Assembly: GCA_003559215.1 (NCBI GenBank) | Contig: PWMF01000066.1 | Span: 1 to 45,473 of the forward strand | Length of the DNA: 45,473 nt | Direction: 5' to 3' | DNA from: Natrialbaceae archaeon | Lineage (GTDB): Archaea; Halobacteriota; Halobacteria; Halobacteriales; Natrialbaceae | In this document: positions 31,338 to 39,667 of the stretch, piece after piece | Layout: every line of letters begins with the position of its first letter | How positions within the stretch are numbered: the first letter of the stretch is position 1 | Translations under genes and position numbers: made by a program | Notes under the pieces: generated by a model | The model's database searches: none | What the model was told of the DNA's origin: nothing | Seen by the model: only the letters and a program-made list of their open reading frames with translations

Positions 31338-32846
31338 GTGGACCGGTTTCCGAACCCGATCCGACTGGTAATCCTCTGGATCGGGCTGGCGCTCGCCCGG
31401 TTCGGTTTCATTAGCTCCGAGCGAGCGCGCCGAACGACGAACCTCGCCTGGCCCCGCGTCCTCACTGGGCTGGCGCGAATGTCGAAAAACGCGGTCGACG
31501 TCGCGATGGTCGGCGTCGCCGTCGGCTCGACGGCGATCGCCGGTGTCGGCTTCGCCGCCCCGTTCTGGGGACTCGCCTTCGCTATCGGCGGCGGTGTTGC
31601 CGGCGGGACGATCGCGCTCGTCTCCCAGCGCTACGGCGCCGAGGCGTTCGACTCGCTCGGTCAGGCCGTTCGCTCGAGCGCCGTACTGGTCCTGATACTT
31701 ACCCTCCCGGTGACGGCGCTGTTCTGGACGTACCCGACCGAGCTGATCTCGATCATCGGCAACGATCCCGAGACGATCTCGCAGGGTGCAACCTACCTCC
31801 AGATCGTCGGTCTCGGGGTTCCCTTCGCGGGGCTGAACCTCATCGGGAGTCGCACGTTCGTCGGGATGGACGACGCCTGGACGCCGATGGTCGTCCGTGC
31901 CGGCGGTGCGGTCGCGAACATCGGACTCAACGCCATCCTCATCTTCGGGCTCGGGCTCGGCGTCGCGGGCGCTGCCCTCGGGACCGTCCTGGCGAACGTC
32001 GTCGTCACCGCAACCTTCGCGGTCGGGCTCGTCGCGGGGTGGCTTCCGGGAATCGGAACCTTCCCGTTCAGCGTCGATCCGTTCGGAGGCTACTTCGACG
32101 GCGAGACCATTCGGGACTTGACCTCGATCGGCCTCCCCGTCATGGGAACCAAATCCGTCTGGACGGTCGCCGAGTTCCCCATGCTCGCGATCGTCGCGCT
32201 GTTCGGCCCGCAGGTCGTCGCCGCCTACGTCATCGCCCGGCGCATCTGGGGACTGATGAACACGCCCGGCTGGGGCTTCGGACTCGCCGCCTCGAGCCTC
32301 GTCGGCCAGGAGCTGGGCAACGATCGCGAGGGGACCGCCGAACGCTACGGTCGTGAGATCGTCCTCTTTGCGGTCGCCGTCTACGTCGTCGCGGCGGCGA
32401 TCGTCTTCGCGTTCGCGGAGCCGATCGTCCTCCTGTTCACCGACGATCCGGCCGAACTCTCGGTCTCGACCGCCGTCGCCCTGATCTACGCGGCCTGTCT
32501 GGCGATCGTCCTCAAGGGCGTCTCGACGGGTGCCGAGGGCGCGCTCAAGGCCAGCGGCGACACCCGATGGCCGTTCTACAGCCAGCTCGTTGGCATGTTC
32601 GGGCTCGCGATCCCGCTCGCCTACCTCGGCGCGGCGGGGCTGACGATCCCCTCGGCGACGGTCCCGGTCCTGGGGCTTTCGACTCCCGGCGTCTCGATTC
32701 CCGCACTCGGACTGACGGGGCTGTACCTCGCCTTTATCGCCGAAACCGCTGCGCCTGCGGTCATCAACTACTACCGGTTCTCGACTGGGCGCTGGAAGGC
32801 TATCAGTCGCGGCTACCGGCCCGGGGCGACGCCCAGCGACGACTGA
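31338..32846 (+). CDS. MATE-family multidrug/cation exporter
   Basis: 502 residues with 12 hydrophobic segments in two bundles, as in MATE (NorM/DinF) proteins: conserved starts LARMSKNAVDVAMVG and the mirrored second half SIGLPVMGTKSVWTVAEFP. Exports organic cations in exchange for Na+ or H+. The start is a GTG at 31338; a further in-frame ATG at 31479 would cut the first segment. The C-terminus is charged and cytoplasmic. The haloarchaeal lineage carries many such exporters, so the substrate is open. Confidence 0.9.
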   Translation: MDRFPNPIRLVILWIGLALARFGFISSERARRTTNLAWPRVLTGLARMSKNAVDVAMVGVAVGSTAIAGVGFAAPFWGLAFAIGGGVAGGTIALVSQRYGAEAFDSLGQAVRSSAVLVLILTLPVTALFWTYPTELISIIGNDPETISQGATYLQIVGLGVPFAGLNLIGSRTFVGMDDAWTPMVVRAGGAVANIGLNAILIFGLGLGVAGAALGTVLANVVVTATFAVGLVAGWLPGIGTFPFSVDPFGGYFDGETIRDLTSIGLPVMGTKSVWTVAEFPMLAIVALFGPQVVAAYVIARRIWGLMNTPGWGFGLAASSLVGQELGNDREGTAERYGREIVLFAVAVYVVAAAIVFAFAEPIVLLFTDDPAELSVSTAVALIYAACLAIVLKGVSTGAEGALKASGDTRWPFYSQLVGMFGLAIPLAYLGAAGLTIPSATVPVLGLSTPGVSIPALGLTGLYLAFIAETAAPAVINYYRFSTGRWKAISRGYRPGATPSDD

Positions 32847-32847
32847 C

Positions 32848-33228
32848 TCACTCGAGGGCGGGCACCGGAACGACGACGACCGGACGGGTGGCTCGCTCGA
32901 GCAGCGTTCGCGTCGTCGACCCGACCGCCGCGTCCGAATCCGCACTGCCGGCGCCGACGACGATCTCATCCGCGTCGACGGCCGCGGCGGCCTCGAGCAG
33001 CTCCGGAACGAGTTCCCCCTCGCGGAACTCGGTCTCGACGCGTCCGGCAGCGGCTAACCGAACCGAGGCGACGTTCAGGGCCTCCCTACCGTCGCGTTCG
33101 GCGGTCCCGTCGCCGGGTTCGGCCGTCGCGACGACCCGAACGTCGTCCGAACTCGTCAGTCTGTTCTCGAGGTAGTCACAGATCGCCGCGGTCGCGTGCA
33201 CGGAGTCGGTACCGACGAGCAGCTGCAT
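32848..33228 (-). CDS. Universal stress protein-like, reduced ATP loop
   Basis: 126 residues: MQLLVGTDSVHATAAICDYL, ALNVASVRLAAAGRVETEFR, then VDADEIVVGAGSADSDAAVG followed by TRTLLERATRPVVVVP. The fold matches UspA; the phosphate-binding G-x2-G-x9-G(S/T) loop is not well conserved, so it may not bind ATP. It is convergent with the MATE gene with 1 bp between stops. Confidence 0.8.
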   Translation of the reverse strand: MQLLVGTDSVHATAAICDYLENRLTSSDDVRVVATAEPGDGTAERDGREALNVASVRLAAAGRVETEFREGELVPELLEAAAAVDADEIVVGAGSADSDAAVGSTTRTLLERATRPVVVVPVPALE

Positions 33229-33292
33229 ACCGGTTCTGGGCGATCCCGGACAAAGAAGTTACGTGCGGCGGTCGTAGCGTCCTCGTCTCTAC

Positions 33293-33691
33293 GTGGGATC
33301 GAACTACGCGCGCCGTCGAGTGCTCCAGGTCGCCGGGGTCGGTGTCGTCAGCGTGGCCGGCTGTGCGAGCTTCGAGTTCGGCGACGACAAGACGCCGACG
33401 AGCGAGCGGTCCACGTTGATCGCGACGTGGCGCGGACGCGATCCGAGCGACGCGACCTCGACCTCGCGCCAGAGACGGTCCGGTAGCGCGCTCCTCGAGG
33501 CGCTCGTCGGTCCGGTTCGTCATTGCAGCCTCTCCCTTTCGATCGACGACCGATCGATCGTCGTCAGACGTATACGATATTCCGGTATACGGAACCCTCT
33601 CGAGCTGATGAGAGCGACTACTGCGGTTCGACGATCCCACGCTGGCTGTCCTCGTTCCGTGCGATCGCGGCGAAGCGCTAGAGGAACATGA
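33293..33691 (+). pseudogene. Lipoprotein-signal fragment, probably a decayed gene
   Basis: A GTG start at 33293 gives MGSNYARRRVLQVAGVGVVS then VAGCASFEFG, a convincing twin-arginine-like lipoprotein signal with lipobox VAGC. Residues after about 45 are Ser/Arg-rich and no longer resemble a secreted haloarchaeal protein, and the frame runs into the 3' end of nikR. I read it as a truncated lipoprotein gene; a short real lipoprotein with a late frameshift is the alternative. The rest of 33229-33677 shows no gene. Confidence 0.4.
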
Positions 33692-34058
33692 ACCGAACGC
33701 GCCGCACGCCGTCGAAGTCCTTCAGCCGGTAGATGAGCCCTCTGATCCGCTCGGCCTCGCCCCTGACGAACACCGTCTCGAGACACCAGTCGCCCTGGTG
33801 GGCGTGACTGGTCGAGATGATCGCGTCCTGGTAGTCGTGCTGGGCGTCGTGGAGTCGCTCGATCACGCTCTCGTGTTCGTAGTCGAAGACGACGGCGCCC
33901 GTTACGGTCCCCGTCGCCGTCTCGAGGGTCCGGTGGCGCTCGACGTACTCGGCCATCGCCTCGCGAACGGCCCGCGACCGCGAGTCGAGCCCCTCGGCCT
34001 GCCACGTCGCGTCGAACTCCTCGAGGATCTCGTCCGGAACGGCGAGACTGGTGCGCAT
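33678..34058 (-). CDS. nikR: NikR-type nickel-responsive regulator
   Basis: 126 residues: ribbon-helix-helix MRTSLAVPDEILEEFDATWQ, SRSRAVREAMAEYVERH, and an ACT-like C-terminal domain. The nickel ligands are all present: His in DAQHDYQD, and His-x-His plus Cys in STSHAHQGDWCLETVF. NikR represses nickel uptake when Ni is high. No nik/nixA transport gene is adjacent. It diverges from the SHOCT protein over 126 bp. Confidence 0.9.
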   Translation of the reverse strand: MRTSLAVPDEILEEFDATWQAEGLDSRSRAVREAMAEYVERHRTLETATGTVTGAVVFDYEHESVIERLHDAQHDYQDAIISTSHAHQGDWCLETVFVRGEAERIRGLIYRLKDFDGVRRVRFMFL

Positions 34059-34184
34059 GGTCGCTCCACGGTCGCCGGGGCCATTACCGCTTCTCTTCGA
34101 AGCGACCGCCCCGGACGTCTCGCGACTCGGCCGGTTCGCCGTCGTCTCCCCTACAGTTATTTTCGTCACCGACCTAGTTCGGGT

Positions 34185-34556
34185 ATGGGCAGCGACGGCG
34201 GCTACAGTCTCACCGAGATCTTCGCCATCAAGTTCGTGCTGGCCGACATCGTCATCATCGCCGCGCTGCTGTTCGCCGGGCCGATCTACGCCGTCGCGAT
34301 CACCGCCCTGCTGGTCGTCAGCGTCTTTCTCGTCTGGTACCTGACCCAACGGGTCGGAAGCGACGGCGACAACGAGTCCGAACCCGTCCGCGAACCGGCC
34401 GACCCCGTCACCGAGCTACAGAACCGCTACGCCGCCGGCGAGCTCTCGGAGGCGGAGTTCGAGGCGAAGCTCGAGCACCTGCTCGACGCCAACGAACGAG
34501 CCGAGCGCGCGGGCGTCGAAACCAGGGAGCTCTCCCTCGAGCGCGAGCGATCGTAG
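34185..34556 (+). CDS. Two-span membrane protein with SHOCT domain
   Basis: 123 residues. Two membrane spans at about 12-33 and 34-53 (FAIKFVLADIVIIAALLFAG, PIYAVAITALLVVSVFLVWY) and a C-terminal SHOCT motif DPVTELQNRYAAGELSEAEF then EAKLEHLLDANE at residues 75-105. SHOCT modules are short oligomerisation domains at ends of membrane proteins; function of the whole unknown. A TATA-like TTATTTTCG at 34156-34164 is about 26 nt before the ATG. Confidence 0.85.
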   Translation: MGSDGGYSLTEIFAIKFVLADIVIIAALLFAGPIYAVAITALLVVSVFLVWYLTQRVGSDGDNESEPVREPADPVTELQNRYAAGELSEAEFEAKLEHLLDANERAERAGVETRELSLERERS

Positions 34557-34640
34557 GAGGCCAGATTTAGGAGACTCCGGCGATACTGTTTCGAACGAGA
34601 TGTACGTCGGCGACGATCGCACGAACGGGGTGGGGACCGC

Positions 34641-35768
34641 GTGACCGATGTCGCGATCGCCGACGCGGTCGATACCTACCTCCAGCGGAAGGCACTCGGC
34701 GATCCAGACGGCTCCGGTGCCGGGACGTACGCGGCCAACGCCGAGTCGGTTCTCCGTCGGTGGGTCGAGTGGCTCGACGAGGAACGGGGGGTTCGGTCGG
34801 TGTTCGATCTGGAGTCCGATCACATGCGAGCGTACGCCCAGGAACTCCGCGATCGAACCGAAAGCGGCGCGTACGCGCCCTCGACCGCGGGAACCTACTA
34901 CGCGGTCGTTCGCGCCTTCCTCTCGTGGTGCGTTCGCGGGGGTATTCTCGAGTCGAACCCCGCGGTCGACGAGACCGCGACGGCTGCGTTGCCGGTGACG
35001 ATCGAGGGCGATGCCGGGAGCGGATGGTGTGCGAATCGCAGACGGACCCTCGAGCGCCACGTCCGTGAGCGCGCGATCGAGGCCTCGAGCGAGAGGGTCG
35101 ACCGCGAGGACCGACGCGGCCGGCTTCGGGAGTACGCGCTGGTCGCGCTGCTGGTATACTCGGACGTTCGGGGTAGCGAGCTGTTCCGGGTCCCCCAGGA
35201 CGATCGCCGAACGGGTGCGGTCTGGGATGACGTCGACTTCTACACCGGAACGATTCGGGTCCTCGGGCGCTCGCAGCGCCTCGAGGAGGTGCCGCTGCCG
35301 GCCGCGGTCCGGACCCCGCTGCGGCGGTACCGGGTCGCGCTCGATCCGCCATCGAACGACTGGCCGCTGTTCCCGACCCGCCACGCCCCCTCGATCGCCC
35401 GTCGGGTCCGGGACGTGCTCGCCGAACGGGGCCACGAGGAGTCCGATATCGAGTCCCTGATGCGCGAGTCGACGGCGACCGAGCTCGCCCGAGAGCGCGC
35501 GATCGCGCCCCCGGCGATCACGACCGAGGGCGCCCGGTCGGTGTTGCGGCGGCTCTGCGAGGACGCCGGGGTCGCCGGCGAGGAGTCGCCGACCCCGCGG
35601 GACGTCCGCGGCGATCGGACGGTCGGCTACCGGCGCGAGGCGTCGGGCTCGAGTCCCGCACTCCGGGCGACGGTGCTCGAGCAGGCGATCGCCGTTCCGC
35701 AGCGGCGACCGGTGATCGATGTCATCGACGTAAACGAACGCGAACGCGAGGATAGCGACCCGAACTGA
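34641..35768 (+). CDS. Tyrosine recombinase homologue with lost catalytic residues
   Basis: 375 residues, GTG start. The N-terminal SAM-like core-binding domain (VDTYLQRKALGDP ... TAGTYYAVVRAFLSWCVRGG, residues 8-105) and the catalytic-domain scaffold (LREYALVALLVYSDVRGSEL, VPLPAAVRTPLRRYR, ITTEGARSVLRRLCEDAGV) are kept. Arg I is present (Arg177), but the Lys site is GRSQ (Arg210), the HxxR motif reads RDVR (320-323), the second His is Ala in LRAT, and no Tyr nucleophile follows. The full length argues against recent decay. It may work as a DNA-binding protein or be a relic. No attachment site or cargo is seen beside it. Confidence 0.75.
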   Translation: MTDVAIADAVDTYLQRKALGDPDGSGAGTYAANAESVLRRWVEWLDEERGVRSVFDLESDHMRAYAQELRDRTESGAYAPSTAGTYYAVVRAFLSWCVRGGILESNPAVDETATAALPVTIEGDAGSGWCANRRRTLERHVRERAIEASSERVDREDRRGRLREYALVALLVYSDVRGSELFRVPQDDRRTGAVWDDVDFYTGTIRVLGRSQRLEEVPLPAAVRTPLRRYRVALDPPSNDWPLFPTRHAPSIARRVRDVLAERGHEESDIESLMRESTATELARERAIAPPAITTEGARSVLRRLCEDAGVAGEESPTPRDVRGDRTVGYRREASGSSPALRATVLEQAIAVPQRRPVIDVIDVNEREREDSDPN

Positions 35769-35813
35769 AAACGAGCAGCAGAGCCGTTCTCGAGGGTGCG
35801 AAGACTCGAGCAG

Positions 35814-37673
35814 TCAGATTAGCAGCCAGAGGACGATCGTCAACACGAGCGTCAGCACGAGGACTGTCAGACCGACGCTGGCCCGGAGGTGGATCGTCGA
35901 CGGGCGGCCGCCGTCGGCGGGGCGCCGTTCCTCGACGTCGACGATCCAGTTCGGTAGCCGGCGAGCTCCCGCGTCGACCGCCAGCACCGGATTGTTTCCG
36001 ATCCAGTAACAGCTCGTGACGAAAGTGACGGCCACACGGTCGACCGCCGCGTACAGCTCGGTGACCGCAAGCATCGAGACGCGACCGAGGTGGTAGCCCG
36101 TCGGGTTGACGATCAGCGCGGGGTCGGAGTAGTCCATCTTCGAGAGGGGTTTGCGGATGAGCTTGAACCCGACCGCGGAGATGGCGATCAGGATCGCCGC
36201 GTCGGTAAGGTGGCCGACGCTGTAGGGCGTGAGCGGCTGTTCCTCGCCGCCCGGTCCGAGGAACTGCGTGCCGTCGATCAGTGGCAGCAGATCGGTGAAC
36301 ACGGGCCAGCCGACCGCCGGCAGTCCGAGCACGACGCAGGCCCCGCCGACCGACAGCATCGCGGCCGTCTGTCCGAACTTGGAGTCACGGACCGATCGAT
36401 CGCTCTCGCCGTGGAAGAAGACGTAGAAGCCGAGCTTGATGAACGAGAGGAAGGTCCCGATCGCGCCGATAAACAGCAGCCAGTACAGCGCCTCGTACTC
36501 GGGTGCGCCGTAGTAGCTCGGATCGGCGGCGTCTAACACCATTCCCTTGCTGATGAAGCCGCTGAAGCCGGGAACGGCGGTAATCGACAGCGCGCCGATG
36601 AAGAAAGCGATCGCGGTCAGGGGCATCTCGCGCCAGAGCCCGCCGAGCTTGTAGAGGTCGTTCTCGTTCGTCCGGTAGATGACGACCCCGACGGCCATGA
36701 ACAGCAGGCTCTTGTACAACACGTTGTTGAACAGGTGGCCCATCGCGCCGGCGGCACCGATCGTCGTTCCGATCCCGATCCCGGCGACCATGTAGCCCAG
36801 CTGGGCCTGGATGTGATACGACAGCAGCGCGCGCATGTCGTGCTGGAGCAGGGCGAAGACGACGCCGTAGACGGCCATCAGCCCACCCATGTACGCGAGG
36901 TAGACGTTCCCCTCGGGGACCGCCCGCAGGAGGATGTAGGCGCTGGTCTTCGTCGTAAAGGCCGCGAGGAACACCGAGGCCGCGAAGTGCGGGCGCGGGT
37001 AGGTGTCGGGCAGCCAGGTGTGGAAGCCGACGAACGCGACGTTGACGCCGATGCCGACGATCGCGAGCAACATCGGGAGCCCGTCGGCCATCCCGCCGGC
37101 CAGCAGCGCGTCGGTGTACTCGACGCCCTCGCCGAAGACGAACGAGCCGACCTGCGCGTAGTGGGCCGTCACCGCGAACAGTACCAGGCTCCCGCCGATC
37201 CCGTGTGCCAGCGCGTAGCGGTACCCCGCGCGAACGGCGTCGCCGCCGTAGTTCCAGACGAGCAGCGTGCTCGTCAGCGCCATGATCTCCCACATGAAGA
37301 CCAGCGAGAGCCAGTCGCCGGCGAACGCCGCCCCGAGCGCGCTGGCGACGTAGGTCAGCGCGATGGCAGTAATCCGCTTCGAGGCCTCGCTCGAGTAGGC
37401 GTAGATCACGGCGAACGTGCCGAGGAACCCGAGCGCGACGCCCATCATCCGGGTAAACTCGTCGATGTAGAACGGCTGGACGTCGGCGAAGCCGAGGAAG
37501 GTGCCCGACAACAGGGCGCCGTCGGGGGCGAACAGCGCGACTGCGACCACGGACGCGAGGCTCAGCGCGCCGACGGCGAAGCCGAGCATCCGCGGGAGGA
37601 CGAGCGCGAGCAACGCCGCCGCAAAAACGATGAGCGGCGGGTAAGCAACCGTCAGCAGGTCGGATTCGATCAT
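35814..37673 (-). CDS. Mrp antiporter subunit D-like (proton-translocating, third copy)
   Basis: 619 residues, about 14-16 membrane spans of the NuoL/M/N-MrpA/D family. Key residues: TM5 Glu in LVFMWEIMALTSTLLVW and TM7 Lys in FTTKTSAYILLR, both present, and a His/Tyr in LLSYHIQAQLGYMVAG. Carries out proton movement in the multisubunit Na+/H+ antiporter at the membrane. It is last in the operon; its ATG overlaps the stop of the preceding gene (37670-37673). A short charged segment precedes the final membrane span. Confidence 0.9.
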   Translation of the reverse strand: MIESDLLTVAYPPLIVFAAALLALVLPRMLGFAVGALSLASVVAVALFAPDGALLSGTFLGFADVQPFYIDEFTRMMGVALGFLGTFAVIYAYSSEASKRITAIALTYVASALGAAFAGDWLSLVFMWEIMALTSTLLVWNYGGDAVRAGYRYALAHGIGGSLVLFAVTAHYAQVGSFVFGEGVEYTDALLAGGMADGLPMLLAIVGIGVNVAFVGFHTWLPDTYPRPHFAASVFLAAFTTKTSAYILLRAVPEGNVYLAYMGGLMAVYGVVFALLQHDMRALLSYHIQAQLGYMVAGIGIGTTIGAAGAMGHLFNNVLYKSLLFMAVGVVIYRTNENDLYKLGGLWREMPLTAIAFFIGALSITAVPGFSGFISKGMVLDAADPSYYGAPEYEALYWLLFIGAIGTFLSFIKLGFYVFFHGESDRSVRDSKFGQTAAMLSVGGACVVLGLPAVGWPVFTDLLPLIDGTQFLGPGGEEQPLTPYSVGHLTDAAILIAISAVGFKLIRKPLSKMDYSDPALIVNPTGYHLGRVSMLAVTELYAAVDRVAVTFVTSCYWIGNNPVLAVDAGARRLPNWIVDVEERRPADGGRPSTIHLRASVGLTVLVLTLVLTIVLWLLI

Positions 37674-39667
37674 TCTTCCATCACCTCGAGGGCTTCCGGC
37701 CAGCCCATCTCACGCAGCTCCGCGAACTCTACGCCGAAGACCGTCTCGACGATGTAGGTCGCGAGATCCAGGAAGATCGCGTAGTCCGGAATCACGCCGA
37801 GCGTGACCGCACCGACGGCGATGACGGTGATCGGGAACATCATGAGCCAGGTGCTCTCGACGAACGGTTTGTGGCGTTCCCAGCCGCCCGGCGGCGCGCC
37901 GCCGTGGTGGTGGTCTCCGTGATCGTGGTGGTCGTCGGCGTGGTCATCGTGGGTTCCCGGGGTGCCGGGAATGTCGGCGTCGCTCGGGTACTGATCGACG
38001 GCGTACTCGAACTTGCCGTCGTCAGACTCACCGTTCGTCTCCGGCTCGCCGCGTTCGTCGGCGTCCTCGGGTTCCGCGGGCGTGCCGGCACCCTTCGCTT
38101 CGGATTCGTCGTCTCGATCGGCCGGCTGCGGCTGTCCCTCGTCGTGTGGTCGGTCCCCGGACGGGCTCCCACCATCCGTCGCAACGTCCTCCTCGTCGGC
38201 GAAGTAGGATTCGCGCTTGCCGCCCGGCGGGAACTCGAGCAGCGGCTTCGCGTCGTGGCGATCCTCGCTCTCGAAGAAGGCGGTGTAGACGACGGGCCAG
38301 AGGTAGGCGATGTTCAGGATCCCCGAGACGATCAGCGCGCTCGCGAAGATCCAGTAGCCGCCGCCGACCGAGCCGGAGCCGATCAGCATGTAGAACTTGC
38401 TGACGAAGCCGGCGATCAGCGGCATGCCGGCCATTCCGGCTGCGCCGATGGCGAAGGCGGACATCGTCAGCGGCATCCGTTTGCCGATGCCGGCCATCTC
38501 GCTGACGTAGTCGGTGTGGGTCTCGACGTGGACCGCCCCCGCACAGAAGAACAGGGTGAGCTTCCCGAACGCGTGGGCGGGGATGTGGAACAGCGCTCCC
38601 AGGATCGCGTAGGGATGGAGCATCGAGAGCCCGAGCACGATGTAGGAGAGCTGGGCCGTCGTCGAGAACGCCAGCCGGCGCTTGAGGTGGTCTTTCCGCA
38701 TCGCGATGATACTCGCCGCGGTCAGGGTGAACGCGGCCAGAATCGCGACGGGAACGTTCAGTCCGACCTCGCCGATGCCGGGAACCGACAGCGGGAGGTC
38801 GTGGATGAGTCCGGGTCCGAACACCTCGAGAATAACTCTCGCCACCCCGAAGGCGCCGGACTTGACGACCGCGACCGCGTGGAGCAGTCCGGAAACCGGG
38901 GTCGGCGCGACCATCGCGTCGGCAAGCCAGGAGTGAAGCGGCATCACGGCGGCTTTGACCCCGAAGCCGGCGATCAGCAGGTAGAACGCGGCCTGGGCGA
39001 TCGCGGGGTCGGCCTGAGCGGCCGTCGCGAGGGCCTCGATACCGCCGGCTTCGAACGCGACGGTCGGGTCGCCGGCCTGCTGGGTGAGCCAGTAGGTCAT
39101 GACGGTGCCGGCCAGCAGGAAGACCCCGCCGCCGAAGAACGTGTAGGTGAGGTACTTCCGACCAGCGATCCGGGCCTCGTCATCCTCGTTGTGGGCGACC
39201 AGCGGGTAGGTGACCAGCGAGAGCAGTTCGTAGAAGAGGAAGATCGTCACCAGGTTCCCCGCGAAGGCGATCCCGATCGCCGTCGACAGGCTGGCCGCGA
39301 AGGAGGCGAAAAAGCGGGTCTGGGCGTGCTCGTCGAGCCCGCGCATATACCCCGCCGCGTAGAAGGAGGTAAAGATCCACAGGAAGCTGTCGAGCATCGC
39401 GAACAGCATCCCCAGCGGGTCGGCCCGCAGGACGAAGTCGATTCCCGCGAGGAACTCGACGCCGAGCGACTCGCTGAGACTCCAGTAGTAGACGGTGCCG
39501 TCCATCACGCCGGGAAGCATGCTCAGCACGATGCCGAACTTCGCCAGCGCGGCCAGCACGGACCAGCCCTCTCGGACGTTCGGGTAGCGATACGACGCGA
39601 TAATCAGAACCATCGCGACCGCCGAGACGAGAACGGCGGCGAGCGGCAGTACGGATGCTTCAGTCAT
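37670..39667 (-). CDS. Mrp antiporter subunit D-like with His/acid-rich loop (second copy)
   Basis: 665 residues; family core (YELLSLVTYPLVAHNEDDEA with TM5 Glu, AVAVVKSGAFGVARVI with TM7 Lys, MRKDHLKRRLAFSTTAQLSY). Between the last membrane spans lies an insertion of about 120 residues, first an acidic stretch and then THDDHADDHHDHGDHHHGG. This His/Asp-rich loop is unusual for MrpA/D and may bind metal. It directly follows, in the operon, the 39668-41278 gene with a 1 bp gap, and overlaps the next gene by 4 nt. Confidence 0.9.
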   Translation of the reverse strand: MTEASVLPLAAVLVSAVAMVLIIASYRYPNVREGWSVLAALAKFGIVLSMLPGVMDGTVYYWSLSESLGVEFLAGIDFVLRADPLGMLFAMLDSFLWIFTSFYAAGYMRGLDEHAQTRFFASFAASLSTAIGIAFAGNLVTIFLFYELLSLVTYPLVAHNEDDEARIAGRKYLTYTFFGGGVFLLAGTVMTYWLTQQAGDPTVAFEAGGIEALATAAQADPAIAQAAFYLLIAGFGVKAAVMPLHSWLADAMVAPTPVSGLLHAVAVVKSGAFGVARVILEVFGPGLIHDLPLSVPGIGEVGLNVPVAILAAFTLTAASIIAMRKDHLKRRLAFSTTAQLSYIVLGLSMLHPYAILGALFHIPAHAFGKLTLFFCAGAVHVETHTDYVSEMAGIGKRMPLTMSAFAIGAAGMAGMPLIAGFVSKFYMLIGSGSVGGGYWIFASALIVSGILNIAYLWPVVYTAFFESEDRHDAKPLLEFPPGGKRESYFADEEDVATDGGSPSGDRPHDEGQPQPADRDDESEAKGAGTPAEPEDADERGEPETNGESDDGKFEYAVDQYPSDADIPGTPGTHDDHADDHHDHGDHHHGGAPPGGWERHKPFVESTWLMMFPITVIAVGAVTLGVIPDYAIFLDLATYIVETVFGVEFAELREMGWPEALEVMEE

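Noticed and set aside
31254-32969. Long minus-strand frame opposite the MATE gene
   Set aside because: Highly charged, Arg/Asp-rich, no motif; the plus strand encodes a clear 12-span exporter.
34641-35768. The nearby recombinase as the enzyme that moved the toxin-antitoxin cassettes at 26-28 kb
   Set aside because: Its catalytic His, Lys and Tyr are missing and it lies about 7 kb away with no attachment repeat beside it.
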